A stretch of DNA of 64,000 nt from Asterochloris sp. CNOR1. Its lineage: Eukaryota; Chlorophyta; Trebouxiophyceae; Trebouxiales; Trebouxiaceae. Under the pieces are notes generated by a model. The model was not told the DNA's origin. It did not search any database and saw only the letters and a program-made list of their open reading frames with translations. The stretch is taken from the NCBI GenBank assembly GCA_963969365.1, contig OZ017747.1, positions 1,364,001 through 1,428,000 on the forward strand. Reading direction: 5' to 3'. Position 1 is the first letter of the stretch, and each line of letters begins with the position of its first letter. Both the position numbers and the translations under genes were made by a program. This document shows, piece after piece, positions 22,030 to 35,100 of this stretch.

Positions 22030-25000
22030 ATGCCGCGTTACAACTTGTGCTCTGCAGCCGCCATGGCAGCTGTGAAGCTTCGGAGGGCCGCAGCTGCTGG
22101 CAGGGACAGGCCGTCCACTGCCACCTGGGGCGGTGTCAGGAAGCGGCCTGATGCGACAAACAGGCCAGGGACGGCAGCAGCAAGCGGAGGTCACAGGCAG
22201 CCAGCGAGGCCCTCCTCAGGCCCGCAGGAACCGATAGACAGACAGATGCTCCAGGTGAAGCCAGCAGCCATGAGGCCAACTTGATCACGGGTATGTTCAA
22301 GTCTGGGCATGTCTGCTCTTGTGGCTGCCTTTCAAGGGCAAGCTGATGGAGCTGCAGCCAGCCAAGTCTGCTCATGTGGCTTGCAGGTTGTGGCCCATCA
22401 TCAGCACATGGCGCGGCTGACACCCCAGCTGCAGGACAGGTGGAATCCTGACCTGCAAAGGCCTGTCACGCCTGGCGTGCATCAGTCTGTGGCCTGGGGC
22501 GGACCTGGAGGAAAAGTGGGAGAGACTATACTGTGAGCAGGGCTGCCGCGTGGCATCTACAGGAAGACAGGCATATACTGCCCCATGACCCTGCCTGTTC
22601 AGCAGCTGAGCTGCTGACAGAATGATGCTGGCAGACCCTTGCAGCGGGGTTCTGGTCAAGGACACAAAACATATGACATGCTGATGCCCCGCTGCGCTGA
22701 GCAGTGAGACATGGGTGTATGGCATGCATGCCATCACCATCACGGCAGATACTGTAGCTAGCTACATGCCAGAGCTGCATGCAATGCTCTAGCATAGCTG
22801 GCGTGCTGAGTCCTGTGTTGCCATGGGGACTCCCAGCTGAATGCGCAGTCGACAGTGGTAACAGCAGGGTACTGACAGCAAGCAGAATTAACGTGCTAAG
22901 GCTGAGCTGCAGTGGCGTGGTGCAGGGACCCCCTGCAGAGCGCGCAGCAGGCACTGCTAATGGCGCAGCAGGCTGCAGCAGAGATGAGAGCGGCAGCAGC
23001 TGCAGCCACAGGCGCTGCTGCCAATAAGCAGAGGCCAGCACCCAGCCAGATGGGAGGGTCACCCTTCCACGAGCAGGAGGCAGCAGCGCCATTGGCTGCT
23101 GCCGCAGGCAGTGTTGCAGGTGACGGTCCATTAGCTGGTCTGCCTGGGAACCCAATGTGCCCTCCCCCAAGCAGCCTCCTAAATTGTGCAGATGAGCATG
23201 GCTGGCACCCTTATGCCCTACTCAATAGCAATGAACTTATGCGCAATGGTGCCTACGGCAGCAGAAGCCACTCTTATGCTGCTGGGCAAGCTTATGGCAG
23301 CACTGCAGGTGGCAATCCCGTCGTGGCTCTGCACATGAGCAGCAATAGATTGTCGAGTGCGGCAGCAACAGCTGAGAACCGTGACTCTTTGGTCAGGAGC
23401 AATGCACTGGGCTGCCAGGCCTCAGCCCTGCAGTGCTTGCGCCTCAACGATGCAATGGTCACCCCTTGGTCACGTCTGGTCTGTGTGGTCGGGCTTTGAT
23501 CCTGCAACGCTGCAATGGCCTGTCCATCTGATCATTTAGTCTACGTGTGCAGGTCCTAGCACTCCTCCTGGTGCCACTTGGGCTCAGCTTGCTGCGCGGG
23601 CAGCGCAAAGGCACCACAGCAGGGGAACTTACCCCTTCACTGCCATGGACAGGCAGCAGTCAGGGAAGGCAGGCTGGGCAGCTATTCACCCCCAGACCCT
23701 TCTTGGCCCTGGGTGGTACCACCCCAGGGTCATTGCCAAGGATATTCACACCCCCGTCTTCAGGCAGAGCAGCAGATCTGCTGGAGCAGCATCCACACAC
23801 TTCAGCCAACATCAAGGGCAGAGTCGACCAGGCAGCCGTGCAGGGACAAGCATGACTGCGCAGAAATTGCCAGGGCAGCGGCCAGCCACCGCTGCAGCAG
23901 GTGCTGGCACCCTGTCCGGCACAATGATGTCCTCTGCACTGGGCAGGTGAGGACATGTCTGCATGGCCTGCAGCTGGCAGCACTGTACCAGGCTGCTTGA
24001 ATATGCCTCCAATTGTGCGCGCTGTCAGCCTGGTCTGTCAGCCTGGAGGCTGATGGCGTCCAGCAGTTTTGGCCGGCATTATGTCAGCAGGTGCTGCCAG
24101 ATTGTCTGGCATGACATCTTTTGTTCTCATCAGGTCAGCCCAGTTTCAGATGCCTGGCAGTGGCAGCAGCGCGCTGGAAGGGAGCTGCGTCAGGCTGTGC
24201 GGGCTTTCTACGTGCTGCCTGCCAGGAAGCTGGTGGCATGCCAACCCAACAGACATTGGATGTCGCGCTTGTGTTGTGTGTTCATGGCTCTGCCTGCTGC
24301 AGGGCATCTGGCAGCGCCGCTTGGAGCGAGATGCGGCCAGGGTCAGCCCCGCCCTCCTCTAGGGCTGGTGGCAGTCAGCAGCCACGCACCACCAGCTTCA
24401 GCAGCCGGGGAGGCCTGTCGCCTGGCTTGGAGCCTGCTGCCTCATCGGCAACCAGTGGCCGCCCCACGCTGGTGGAGTCCGGCAGGGCCAGAAGCCAGGC
24501 ATGGCATGTCAGACCAGGGCGGTCTGCCGCCTTTTTGGTGCGTGCATGCAGCCTAAGATTGCGCTTGACGCTGCCTGTGATGCATAGCACTTGCCTGTGC
24601 TGGGTGCTGGGGCAGATGCTGGGGTGAGTGGGGCCAGCCTAGATTGGGGCAGTCTGTTGCGTTTCTGGTGGGAATCGGCCGGCTGGCCTTGCACATCTCG
24701 CTGGTGCCATATTGCAAGATGGCTGCATGCACAGGTTGCTGAGGCAAGGGCCTGACCAGAGCAAGCACTTGACTCTTTGCAGACATGTCTGCAGCACCCC
24801 ACCAGAGCAGTGCTCTCTTGTGCTGTGTTGGGCGGCCCCAGGCCCACTGCACCCATGAAGCTGGCACGGTTGGCAGTACAAGCGTGCCTACGGCCACACT
24901 CCACGACTGGCCACCAGCAGCTTGGGTCTTGTAATACCTGCAGCCCCGGTCGGTGGCATTCCTGTTGTCATCTTGGCAGCACAGACGCCTGTGCTTCCCT

Positions 25001-28000
25001 GCCCTGCAAAGCTCCACCAGTGATGCAACGCAAGCACATATGGGGCACCCAATCCACATCCTAGCAGCTGCAGCCAAGGCAATCGGGTGATTGCCAACGG
25101 CCAACTGGAGACTTTAGGCGCCCCCTGCCATTCAGGCGCACATTCTGTGGCTGAGCACCTGCAGCCAGGGCAGTTGGCTGGTACCCAAGACAATGCCTTG
25201 CCCACTCATGTCCTGCAGAGCTTGACCAGGGACGCAGCACAGGCGCGTGCACGGCCCCACTCCGCGGCCGAGCACCTGCAGCCGGGGCAGTACGAGGCGC
25301 GGGACCACCTGGCACGCCCTCGCTCAGCCAGCCCTGTCCTGTTTTCAAGGCAAATTGACCGGGCAGCTGCAGGACAGGAGGTGCACAGGGAGCGCGTGGG
25401 ACGCACTGTGGGACCAGGCATGCACTTCTTACATGGGGCGCCATCAAACATGTATGGTGAGGATGTGTCAGTTGCATCAGGCACCACTGGGGCACAGGAG
25501 GCGCTCAGCAGAGTCACCAATGCACTGCCTGCCATCCAGTCTGGGGTGCCACAATGTGCATGGTGAGACCTGGCCCCCAATGTGGGGCAGGGCATGCTTT
25601 TCCTGCATGGGAGGCCGTTCCTGGCGCGTTGCAAGCGATACGCAGCTGCTGTAGCATGCAGTGGGCACAGCAGATGTGCTTTTGAGCACACCATGCAGAA
25701 GCTGCTTCACCTGGATTGTCAGGCCGCTCCCTCCAAGGATAGCAGGTTGTGCTGCCTATGCCATACTGATGTGCCCCTCTCAGCTACTCTCAAGCTCATA
25801 TGAGCCTTGCCAGAGCTGTTGAAGGGCTGCCCATTCTGGAGCATTGCTGCTGCCTGCAGGGCATGATGTTCTGGCAGGGCATGCCAAGTGCAGCCAGCAG
25901 CCGCCCTTTGAGCGCCAGATGGGACACTTTGGGCAGAGCCCAGACCTCATGGAGGGTGTGATGCTGGAGGACTGGTCCGGGGAGCACCGCCAGTTGCCAG
26001 CCCGACCCCATACAGCGCTGGGGCACTGCAGGCCCGACAGGCAAGCTGCGCCTGCAGCCTGTGCTGAGCTGCACATTCTGCGCTGGAGAATCCATGCAGC
26101 AGACACACAGCGTTTGCCCAGGCACCTCGTGCACTGGCCACCACTGCATGTGCCACGTGCACTGTCTGCAGGCCGTCAGGGCACGTGGACGCCTTCTGCA
26201 TCTGCATCAGCAAACGAGCTGTCTTGTAAGCAAGCCCTCTGCCTGCAGGGTGCCTCACAGCTGTTGCTCCTGTGCGTCCATCCTTTCAAAGTGCGCAGAC
26301 TGCTCACTGGCCTGCAGCCTCAGGGTGCAAAGCCTTGGATGCCCAGCGCTGCCTTCTGCCTGCAGGCCACGCACAGCCGCTGCATGTGTGCCCCCGCGGC
26401 CTGCCACGGCCCTCGCCAGGCACCGAACCCCCCCAACAGTCCCCCTGGCGGGGCCGGAGATGCAAAAGGCTGTGGAGCTGCTGCCCACCCCCCGCGCAGT
26501 CGTGCCTTTGTGGGCTGAGATGGTGGAGCACCACACGCCCACTGAGCTGGCCTTTGCCTGCGACCAGGAGGGGCGGCCCCTCACGGACGAGCAGGGCAGG
26601 CCCCTGATGAACGCCATCCTGGGGCACGACGGTGCGCCCTGCCACCCTGCTCCACCCCTCACCGTACATGCCTGTGTGTGAAGTAAGGTCCGTGTGGGCA
26701 GGGCTGAGGCGCCGTCATCCAGGATGTGCCACCGGCCGGCCAGACATCAAACGTGCTTGCAAGGCCGCCCTGCCAGGGTCCAGAGTGCCCTCATGATGTG
26801 GAGTGTCTGCAGGGGAGTGGTGGGCTGGGGCTCCTCCTCCAAAGAACTTGGTGGGGCCAGGTACAAGCCTTCCCACCACGCCAACCCAGTTCCCTGTATG
26901 CAGGGGAGTGGTGGGCCGAGGAATTGACGCCAAGCTCATCACCTGCTCGGCCCAAAAGCAGGTCCGCACTGCCCATGAGGCGCCAGGCAGTGGCCCCTGC
27001 CAGGGCCCCCGCCACCCCAGACCTGAGCATCGCTGGCATCAGGTGCGCCGCAAGCAGACCCCACTTGCTTTGCAGACATCTGAGGTTGCTCTGCCAATGT
27101 TTTTGGCCCATGCCGTCTGGCCGGAGAATGTCATGAGGAAGCTCGATGCTGTATGCTGAACATGGCATCAATCCTGCAGGCAGGCGATTGCACCACAGTA
27201 TGCAGCAGCAGTATTGCAGCGTGAGCTGAGGGGGCCCAGGAGTGTGCCCTGTGCATGCAGCATGACGCCCCCCCACTGCGCTGGGTACGCTGCCAGCCTG
27301 CAGGATCAGCACCACAGCTCCTGTCTCACCCCTAAGGCCGAGCAAACAGCTTGTGCCTGCAGCACCATCGCCTGCCCCACTGCCGAACGCAGTCCCAGCC
27401 TGCAGGGCTGCACGTCGCGCATGCCTCACCAGTCTGGCCCATGGTAGAGTGTATGCCTGCAGCACCAGTATGTGCCCTGCTGCAGGGTACGCTCCCAGTC
27501 ACGGGCAACCATCGGCGCCCAGGCCAGCCACGTGGCCAACCGCGACGCTCGTCGGTCCTTCAGCGCTGCCCCCCCGATGGACGCTGAGGGTCTGACGCGG
27601 TCTGTGTGGCCGCTCCCAATCGGCGCCGAGGCAAGCGCTGATGGGGCTGATGGGGTTGATTGGCACAGAAGCGTGCTTCGCGTAATCTGCCTTGCTGCTG
27701 TCGGGGCCATTTGGCTGTCTGAGTTGGAAACATCCTGCCTTTGCCAGCATGGATGCTCATGGCTCTTGAGCGGTCTTCTCAGCAGGTGTCTGCCGGCATC
27801 TGGTGGGCCTCCAGCCAACACCGCAGCACCTGTCTGATGTTGCACTGGCCTCTGGAGCGCGCTGCAGCTCGCAGGCAATGGCTTTCCAACTTCTCCAGTG
27901 AGGGGCAAGGGGCATTGAAGCTGTTGCCATTCAATGCGCAAGACTGGGGGCTTTCTTGTTGACCATGTGCAGGGCTGCATGGCAGGAACTGAGGCTGCTG

Positions 28001-28879
28001 ACTCAGTGTCACTCATAAGCATGCAAAGTGGACCAATGAAGTCTGGGCTGCACTGCAGGTGGTGGGGGGGCGCTTTCACAGTGTAACCCGTGAGGGGGCC
28101 TTCCAGGGCACCCGCGTCGCCATCCTGGCGGGCTTCAACGCAGCCTCCAGCCTGCAGCGCCCTGACGTGGCCAGCAGCCGCCGCCTGGCCAAGCTGCAGC
28201 CGAGCGGCCTGGACCTGCAGTATGCACCCAACATGCTGGCGCAGGTGGGCTCGATGTCGGCAGGCCATGCCAGGATGTCCCTGCTGAGGAGGATTTAGCT
28301 GCAGCACACTTTAGCTGAATGTTGCTGCAGCCGTTTCCTGTGGCAGCGCCACGCATTGACACAGACCTGTCACACCTGAGCGGGGCTCTTGGCTGTCCTG
28401 GCTGAGCTGGCCCTGCCTTCCTGCCATGCTGCAATGACAGGGCGATGCAACTGGCGAGCAGCTCGTCAGCTCTGACCTGTCATGCCCCAGAGCGTTGCTA
28501 TGTGGGCTGTTAGCCTGCTGGCTTCCCCTGCTGCAATGCTCCAATGAGATGATGATGCAATTGATGTGCAAGGCTGACCTTGAAAGACATGGGTGCTGCC
28601 CTGGCTGTGCAGGGGCACAGGCCGCGCTCCCCGACTTGGAGCCTGCCGCCCAACAGATATGCCATAAATCGCGAGGCTGCGGCACGCCGAAATGAGCTGC
28701 AAGAAGCAGCCCTGCGCATGCGGGACAGCAGCGCATGGCAGCAGGAGTGGCGCCGCTGGGTAGGGGCAGCCCGTAGGCAGCACGTGCAGAGGCTTGGGGG
28801 CCTCAGCCCCAACAGCAGCTGGTTGCAGCGGCAAGGAGTTGTGGAGCACCAGCGGCGTCTGAGGAACAATCAGTTGTAG
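22030..28879 (+). CDS. Uncharacterised protein with Pro-Gly motifs resembling sperm-tail PG-rich repeats
   Basis: Function not recognised. Exons supported by phase: 22030-22254, 22387-22439, 22926-23119, 23553-23946, from 24303 (3' end unresolved), 25219-25456, 25860-26040, 26366-26631, 26904-27042, 27486-27630, 28059-28244 and 28613-28879. The protein is rich in Ser, Ala, Gln, Arg and Pro. It contains spaced motifs such as TLLGPGWYHPR, LQPGQYEARDHLARPRSA and RTVGPGMHFLHGAP, which recall STPGR repeats of cilia-associated proteins. This similarity is weak and by eye. Exon 3 is an Ala/Gln-rich helix, probably coiled. The C-terminus is basic. Two introns use GC donors (after 26040 and 27630), required for phase. 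The region 24500-25218 could hold further exons. The N-terminus may extend in frame to 21616. Confidence 0.55.
25133..25187 (+). repeat. Echo of the 25219 exon interior
   Basis: CTGAGCACCTGCAGCCAGGG at about 25152 resembles CGAGCACCTGCAGCCGGGG at about 25269 inside the exon. The encoded peptides (HSVAEHLQPGQ and HSAAEHLQPGQ) are nearly the same. The upstream copy may be a decayed duplicate or a small unmodelled exon. Confidence 0.6.
25574..25620 (+). repeat. Echo of the 25219-25456 exon end
   Basis: The exon end CATGCACTTCTTACATGGGG (from about 25419) recurs as CATGCTTTTCCTGCATGGGA (25590-25609) in the following intron, about 170 bp downstream. Confidence 0.65.
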
Positions 28880-29079
28880 GCAGCATAACGCACATTGGAC
28901 TTGCAAGAACATACCTTTGGCAGTCTGCCTCCACGGCATTCGCAGCACTTGATACCATCCCGGCCAGCACAACACCCTGTTGAGCAAAATAAAGGTTGAT
29001 TAAGTCCATTTCCCAGCTTGTTTTATCGCTTGTCTGTGGTCCTTGGATATCTCAGTCTACTGTGAGTGCCTTTGACTCT

Positions 29080-29084
29080 TGTAA
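29080..29084 (+). promoter_or_regulatory. TGTAA poly(A)-type signal
   Basis: TGTAA lies 200 bases after the stop of the Pro-Gly-motif gene and just before the stop codon of the convergent ABHD17-like gene. The two transcripts probably overlap or abut. Confidence 0.35.
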
Positions 29085-29089
29085 ACCAC

Positions 29090-31386
29090 TCAAAACTTGC
29101 TATTTCGTGAGTAGTCAGCTCCAAACAGGTGTTGCATGAAATCATTCAACTTTGGCATGAACTGAGGGTCGTCCTCCAAATTTTGATGATCAGCTGTCGG
29201 GGAGAATAGGGGCGGGAAGGGGTGTTTGAGCAGCTTGTGCAGCTGCTGTCCATGCGAAAAGGGCACAACGTCATCAATTTCACCCTGCACAGCAGGCACG
29301 ATCTGCGTGATGAGCAGCAGAGGCGCTTCCCGAAACAGCCATGCATGACGGCCAGCAAGCGCCCAAGCTGAAGACCTGGGAGCCACAGCTGCTGCTGCAT
29401 GAGGCAGCAGTGGGACGCAGCGTGGCACCGTGCACACCTCCCATCACAGACTCTGCAGACTCACGTGCATGACCAGTGTGCAGGCCTCAATGCGGGGAGC
29501 GTTGGTGTGATTTGGGAAGACGTCTAGCCAGCTGGGCCAGCTCTTCCAAGTGGGCTTCAAGCATCTCACACCTGCAGTATCCAAGGAAGCATTTGGCTGC
29601 AGGCCAGTGTCAGCCCCTAAGGTAGCCCCCCTCGACCTTGGGGGCCACACAATATACTTGCAGGCTGCTGCTGACTTCCTGGTTTGTGCCCACAGCATGC
29701 ACTGTGCAGCCTGGTTTCTCCACTGAGCAACACGGGACGTATGACTGCCTGGCATGGGCAGGCCAGGTTTCAACTTACTGCTGCATTGATATGTTGGCAG
29801 GCTGCGCCCTCACCACTGGAGCAAGCAACGTTCTGTACTGGCCATGAGTTGACACCATTGCCGCAGATAGGAGCTTGCCTGCTTCGACAGACACAGCCCT
29901 CAAGATTGGGCTGGGTGGACTGCACTGCCCTTGGCTGCTCTACACTTACCAACAACAAACGCGTCAGCAGGAGGACTGTAGGCTCGCCTGACGCAGCCCC
30001 TGGGCCTGGGCCCGGTTTTGCTTCTTCAGACGGCACTTGCGACATGCAAGTGGACAGGCAGCTTGCCTGAAACGATCCCGCTGTGGAAGACGCAGCCCTT
30101 GAGCTTCGGCTGGCGCGCTGCCAAATGCCCTGTGGGCCCGCTGCCCACGCTCTGCCCATACAGCACAATCTCTTCAGGCTTGAACCCCCTCTCCTGCGTG
30201 AGGTAGTCCCAGCAGGCCTGGATGTCACTGTAGCAGCCTGAGGGGGAGGGCTCGCCCGTGGACTCGCCATAGCCCGAGTAGTCATAGGCCAGCAGGTTGA
30301 CGCTGAGCTGGTAAGCCAGGTGCCTGCAGCACGCAATGACAGGCAGATTCGCTGAGTGTTTGCACAGGAAACTGTTTGGGTGCACAGATGGCATGTCAGG
30401 CACCACTGAGACAGAAACCAGCAGGTTGATGATAGGCTGCAGTGCAGCCAGCCCTAAAGATTGAGCTGAGACATGTTGTTGACACTACAATCAGCCAGAG
30501 CCAGCAGGGTGACAGGCGACAGCAGTGCCCCAAGGAGAAACCCAGCCCTGAGCGTGCCCTGCAGCTTGTTGCAGATGGGGACTAGACAGTAAAGACAGGG
30601 CAAGGCAAGAGAGAGTGCCCTCTCTGCCAGCATGGTTGCCAGGCCACCCCCACAGTCACGCTGCCTCAGACTTCACGCCCAGTGGCTCAAAGGGGTACGG
30701 CTCTGCCACACGCACAGACATGCTTGGCACGCTCAAAGCCTGCCATTTGAACAGTGGCAGAGGCCTACTTCAGAAAGGGCAGCATGATCCCCAGGTCCAC
30801 TGCATTGCCATGGCTGAACAGCAGCGTGGGACGCGCTTTCTTGTAAGCCAGGAACGCAGCCACTATCTCGCTGCCACCGCCCAGCCCCTTGTAGGGCTTG
30901 GTCTGCAGCTTGACAACCTCTGCTGCAAGCACCTTGGGCATGCCCCTGCAGACAAAATTTATGGACATGATGTCGCACATCATGAACTGCCCCGAGAGAA
31001 CTCCCTGTGTCCCTGCCGCAAGCGCATTGTGCATACCACTGTGGCAGAGTGAGGCAGTGGCAAGCCTGCCCACAGCGAGCAGCACAGAGCTGCACAGAAC
31101 AGGGCGCATGCCCGACTCACGGGTCTTTGGGCTGGATATAGTACTCTCGGCCTCCATCTGTGTGCTGTTGCAGCTTGTAGGTGGGTGGCTGTGGGGGAAA
31201 GAACGCTAATTTGCCTGCAGGAGCAGGCACCTTCATGCAGCGCACTGCCAGCCAACGCAGCCTGTGCACATAGGCAATGCACTCACTGGCGGTACCATCC
31301 ACAAACTGTCTCCAGAAGCCCATGCTGGATGGTACATGCCCAACAGCTTTTGGCCTGCATAGTGCCAGGGACAGCATAGAGGCCAT
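29090..31386 (-). CDS. ABHD17-like alpha/beta hydrolase (putative protein depalmitoylase)
   Basis: In animals ABHD17 proteins remove palmitate from membrane proteins; a thioesterase role here is inferred from family. Exons in transcription order: 31386-31121, 30945-30769, 30323-30067, 29571-29465 and 29284-29090; phases close, 333 residues. Family landmarks: KLAFFPPQPPTY, then LLFSHGNAVDLG (oxyanion region), YDYSGYGES, the nucleophile elbow YGQSVGSGP (Ser of GxSxG), VMHGEIDDVVPFSHG (catalytic Asp) and the His of ADHQNLED. Intron 3 needs a GC donor (CAG/GCAAGC at 30066) to close phase 1. ATG at 31386 is the first in frame; a later Met (MGFWRQF) is an alternative start. It converges on the Pro-Gly-motif gene and diverges from the membrane-protein gene. 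Confidence 0.88.
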
Positions 31387-32100
31387 TGACTGCAGGGCCA
31401 GAAGGTGCCGTCTTCAACCCTCATTGGAGGCAAGCTGCGCTGGCAGCTGCTGAGCTCAGGGCTGCGTGCATTGCAAGCAGGCTGTCCATGCTATCTCATA
31501 GCTTTGCTGCCTTCATTTGGGCTGGGTAATCAGGGCTCCATGCATGTAGAGAAGTAGCACCTCACCCTCCAGGTATCACTACATGCAAGTGGTCTTCACA
31601 GTCATCCAAAGCGCCCTCCTTATGGTGACGAGGTTTCCCAGCTGCCAAGACCGCAGCAGTTTATGAGGAAGTCTAAACTCGGCTGCCTTTGACCTCCACT
31701 GAGGGAACAATATGCAGGGCTGCCTGGGTCCCAGATATACAGGACATCAGAGGACGCAGCCCTTGCCAAGCCATAGTCACCGTGGTCTGAGCATTCACCG
31801 AGCCTTCAACAGGACGGTTCATCTCTCAAGGCCTTCTCATCGCAGAAATCAGAGTCTTACTTGGCTCAGGTGATTGGGCTCCAGCTTAGGACTCAGCAGG
31901 AAGAGGAGCTGCAGATTCTAGTCATGTCCCAAATGTCCAACTCCAATTTGCACTGCAGCCTTGTGCAGAGCCAGGCTGCTGCAGCTGGTAGTTGCAGTGC
32001 TACCATCAAGCTCAGACAGCAACAACACTACCTGAGAGGCTGCAGAGGCCCAGCACCATGACTCAGTGTCACCGCTGCAAGCAATGCCTATTCTCTGCAG
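31387..32100. other. Divergent intergenic region, ABHD17-like / membrane protein
   Basis: About 710 bases containing two promoters and the unresolved 5' end of the plus-strand gene. A well-placed ATG (CACCATGA, ATG at 32058) reads out of frame into the first supported exon unless an intron intervenes. No other feature recognised. Confidence 0.4.
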
Positions 32101-35100
32101 GGCCGTCCAGAAAGACAAAGAGAAAAAGCAGGAGCAGCATAAAGAGGAGGAAGGCAAGGCCTCAGATGAGGGTGGGTTGCCTTGTATCAACAACAAAACA
32201 TCAGGGTAGCCTTAATTATAAGCAATAGGACGCACTGGCTTTGCAACAAAACTCAGCTCCTCTGCCTGACCCCTGACCCCTGGCATTCACTCACTTCAAG
32301 CCAAGTGCGCCGCCTTCAGAGATGCATACAGTGTGTGAACCCGGGCCCACACCAAGGGGCACCCAGGGGCACCATGGTCCTGCCTGCCTGCCTGCCTGCA
32401 GAGGTGCTGCCCGCGCCAGAGCCTGACCACTGGGCTCCACGTTCCCCCTTCAGGAGAACACCCTGAGATTGCACAGTACTTGCCTGCCTGTCCGCCTGCC
32501 TGGTCTGCAGGGAATGAAAGGGCAGAAACACAGCGGATACGCCTCCTTTAGATGTACAGCCCATCCTGCAGAGATCAATGAGCCAGTGAAGGATGCAGTC
32601 AAGGACGCCCCCGATTTTGTGAAAGACAAGGATGTCAAGCGCCTGGACCGCGCCTTTCAAAAGATGGAGGACAAGCTCAGTGTCACTCAGAACAAGTGTG
32701 CACTGGAGAGCTTCGTGGGGGAGTACAAGTTTGATGAGTAAGTCTGGGGTTGATGTGTGCACTGTGTCTGTCTTGCGCAGGCTTAAGGGTTAAATGAGGA
32801 AACAAGGTGCGACATGAGAGCATGGCAGGCGGCCTGCTGCTGGACGCCGCTGTGTGTTGAGATCAACAGCTGGTGGTTGTGTGTGGGCAGCCTTCTGCAC
32901 CTGCTGTGACTGGCTGCTGTGAGTGGGTTGAGGGCAGCATGGGCTACCTGCATGATCAGCTGTAACAGTGCCAAGAGGGCCTCACTGGCAGGCACTACTC
33001 GACTTGCCTGCCTCCTGCCATCTGCACAAGCCGCCTGCATGAGCCACATGCAGGGATAGTCTACATGAGCAGCAGCTGCAGCGCCTGCCTGCCTCAGGAA
33101 GACTGCCCTCTGGAACCTTCTGAACATACCGACTGGCTGCCGCCTGCATGAGCAGCTGGGCATCACTTTCAACAGCATCTCACAGCCCCACAGGGACAGC
33201 CTGGCAGGTGCTCCAGAACTGCCCTGCCCACGTCTTGGCTGAGCCTGTGTTCCTACCTCCTGCAGCAAGGAGAAAGACATTTTCCGGTACCTAACAAAAG
33301 TGATGCGGCGCCTGGCATTTGGCAACTTCCTTGTTGGCGTGGTGTCCATCCTGCTGATGACCAGCCAGGTGCGGCCCCGCTCCTCCATTAAAGGCATGCC
33401 TGTATGCTCAATACCTGATGTCATGCACCTGCTGCTGCGAGCTGCCTTTGGTGGAGCATCTGCGCATCAGCCTGCGCATGCACCTGCTGGCTATGTGCCG
33501 GCAGTGGCAGGCTGCTGAGCTGTCATGCTGGCATGCCAAGGGCCAGCATCACACAGCAGGGTGTGCGACTGAGGATTGCAGCAGGACGCCTGACTAGTTG
33601 GAGCTTGCTTGAGCCTGGCATCTGACTGTTTGAAGCTGATCAGGGCTCGTGAGGCCTTGCTTGAGCATGATGCGCCAATCGATTCAGAGCTAGCTGGGGC
33701 TACCGAAAGCTTGCTGGGGCATGATGCCTGACTGGAGGCTGGTTGCAAGGGTTCTGCTGAATACCAGTTTGATTAAGCGGTAGGCTGCCCTTTGCAGGCC
33801 GCTCGCGCAAAAAAGGCAGCTCAGATTCCCTTTGTAGTCATCCGTGGATTCAGTGAGTGCTTTTCCTGGCCTAACAGTGACTGCAGCCAGCCATGCATGG
33901 CACTTGGGCTGCATGCAAAATGCGGTGCCAGCCAGAGCTTTGGTGGCGGCTTTACTTTGCGTCCAGCATCAGCAGCATGGCACCTCTACCTTGCTGCTGG
34001 TTGCAACATGCTGATGCCAGCGGGTGCATTGGTCAAGTTGCCGTGCAGGTATCGGCATCATTGTACTTGTGCTGGACTCCTTGCGCCCAGACATGGTGCT
34101 GTTTGAGCTGGAGCAGTCATCCTGTCCCCTGCAGACAGCAGCACTGCAGATGTGCTGGGATCTCACTGCAATGTGCTGCCGCCAGCCAGAGCATTGCTCC
34201 AACTCCCTGCAGGCATCAGCAGCATCGCATACGTGCTGGACTCCTTTGTGGCTGGTGCCATCACCTGGATGGCAGCTGTCAGCTTCAAGGCTGCAGCCTC
34301 AGCAGAAACGCGCCAGCAGCTGCCACATGTATTCCAGGTACTGCAATGCCCACCCATGTGTCGTGCCAAGTGGTCAACTACCTCTGCGTGATGCTGCGGC
34401 TGCCTGCTGCGAGGCAAGCAGGGTACTGCACGAGGGCACAGAATGTGGCAACAGCCACACATGTTGTGGGTGCATCTACCGTCTGCAGTGCTGCTGCATC
34501 ATGTACGCAGCTGTTTTGGCTTGCGCTGCTTCTCCTGCTGCTACAAGCAGGGCACCAGTGCCTGAAGCCAGACCTCCTCCTGCACACGTTGCCACTTGTG
34601 TCTGTCAAGGCAGGCTGTGTCTTGCATCAGCTCGCCAATTCCTGCTGTCTCAGCCCCTGATGTCATGTGCTGTGTGGCTGCAGGGCATCATGCAGGTGGG
34701 CGTCCTGTTCACTCAGGTGACCACAGTCACACTGATGCTGGCAGCTGTCCAGGCACTGGAGGTGAGGCCGACACTGGGCCGCTCTCAGTGCACATGGAGC
34801 CGGCTAAATGCATGTGCGCCTGCTTCGGTGCAGCCAAACCGGTGCTTGTGGAGCAGCTCCAGCGCAGGAGGCACGTTCCCACTCCTGGGGGACATGCTTA
34901 CCGCTGTGGCTGCATTCTGGAATCATACAGCGCACCAGCGTCCACGTCTGTCCTGGGCACATGCAGCTTGCAGAGATGGGGCATGGCTGCATCTCATCAG
35001 GTTGACTTGCATCTGGCTCGTGTGAGCATTGCTCTCAGCATTGTTGCAGAGGCAGGACGGGCCTTCTCAGCGTGAGCTTTGAAGCTCCAGCAGTCACCAG

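Noticed and set aside
25133-25187. A separate AEHLQPGQ repeat as a protein domain
   Set aside because: No phase-consistent exon could be built; it is better explained as a copy of the neighbouring exon.
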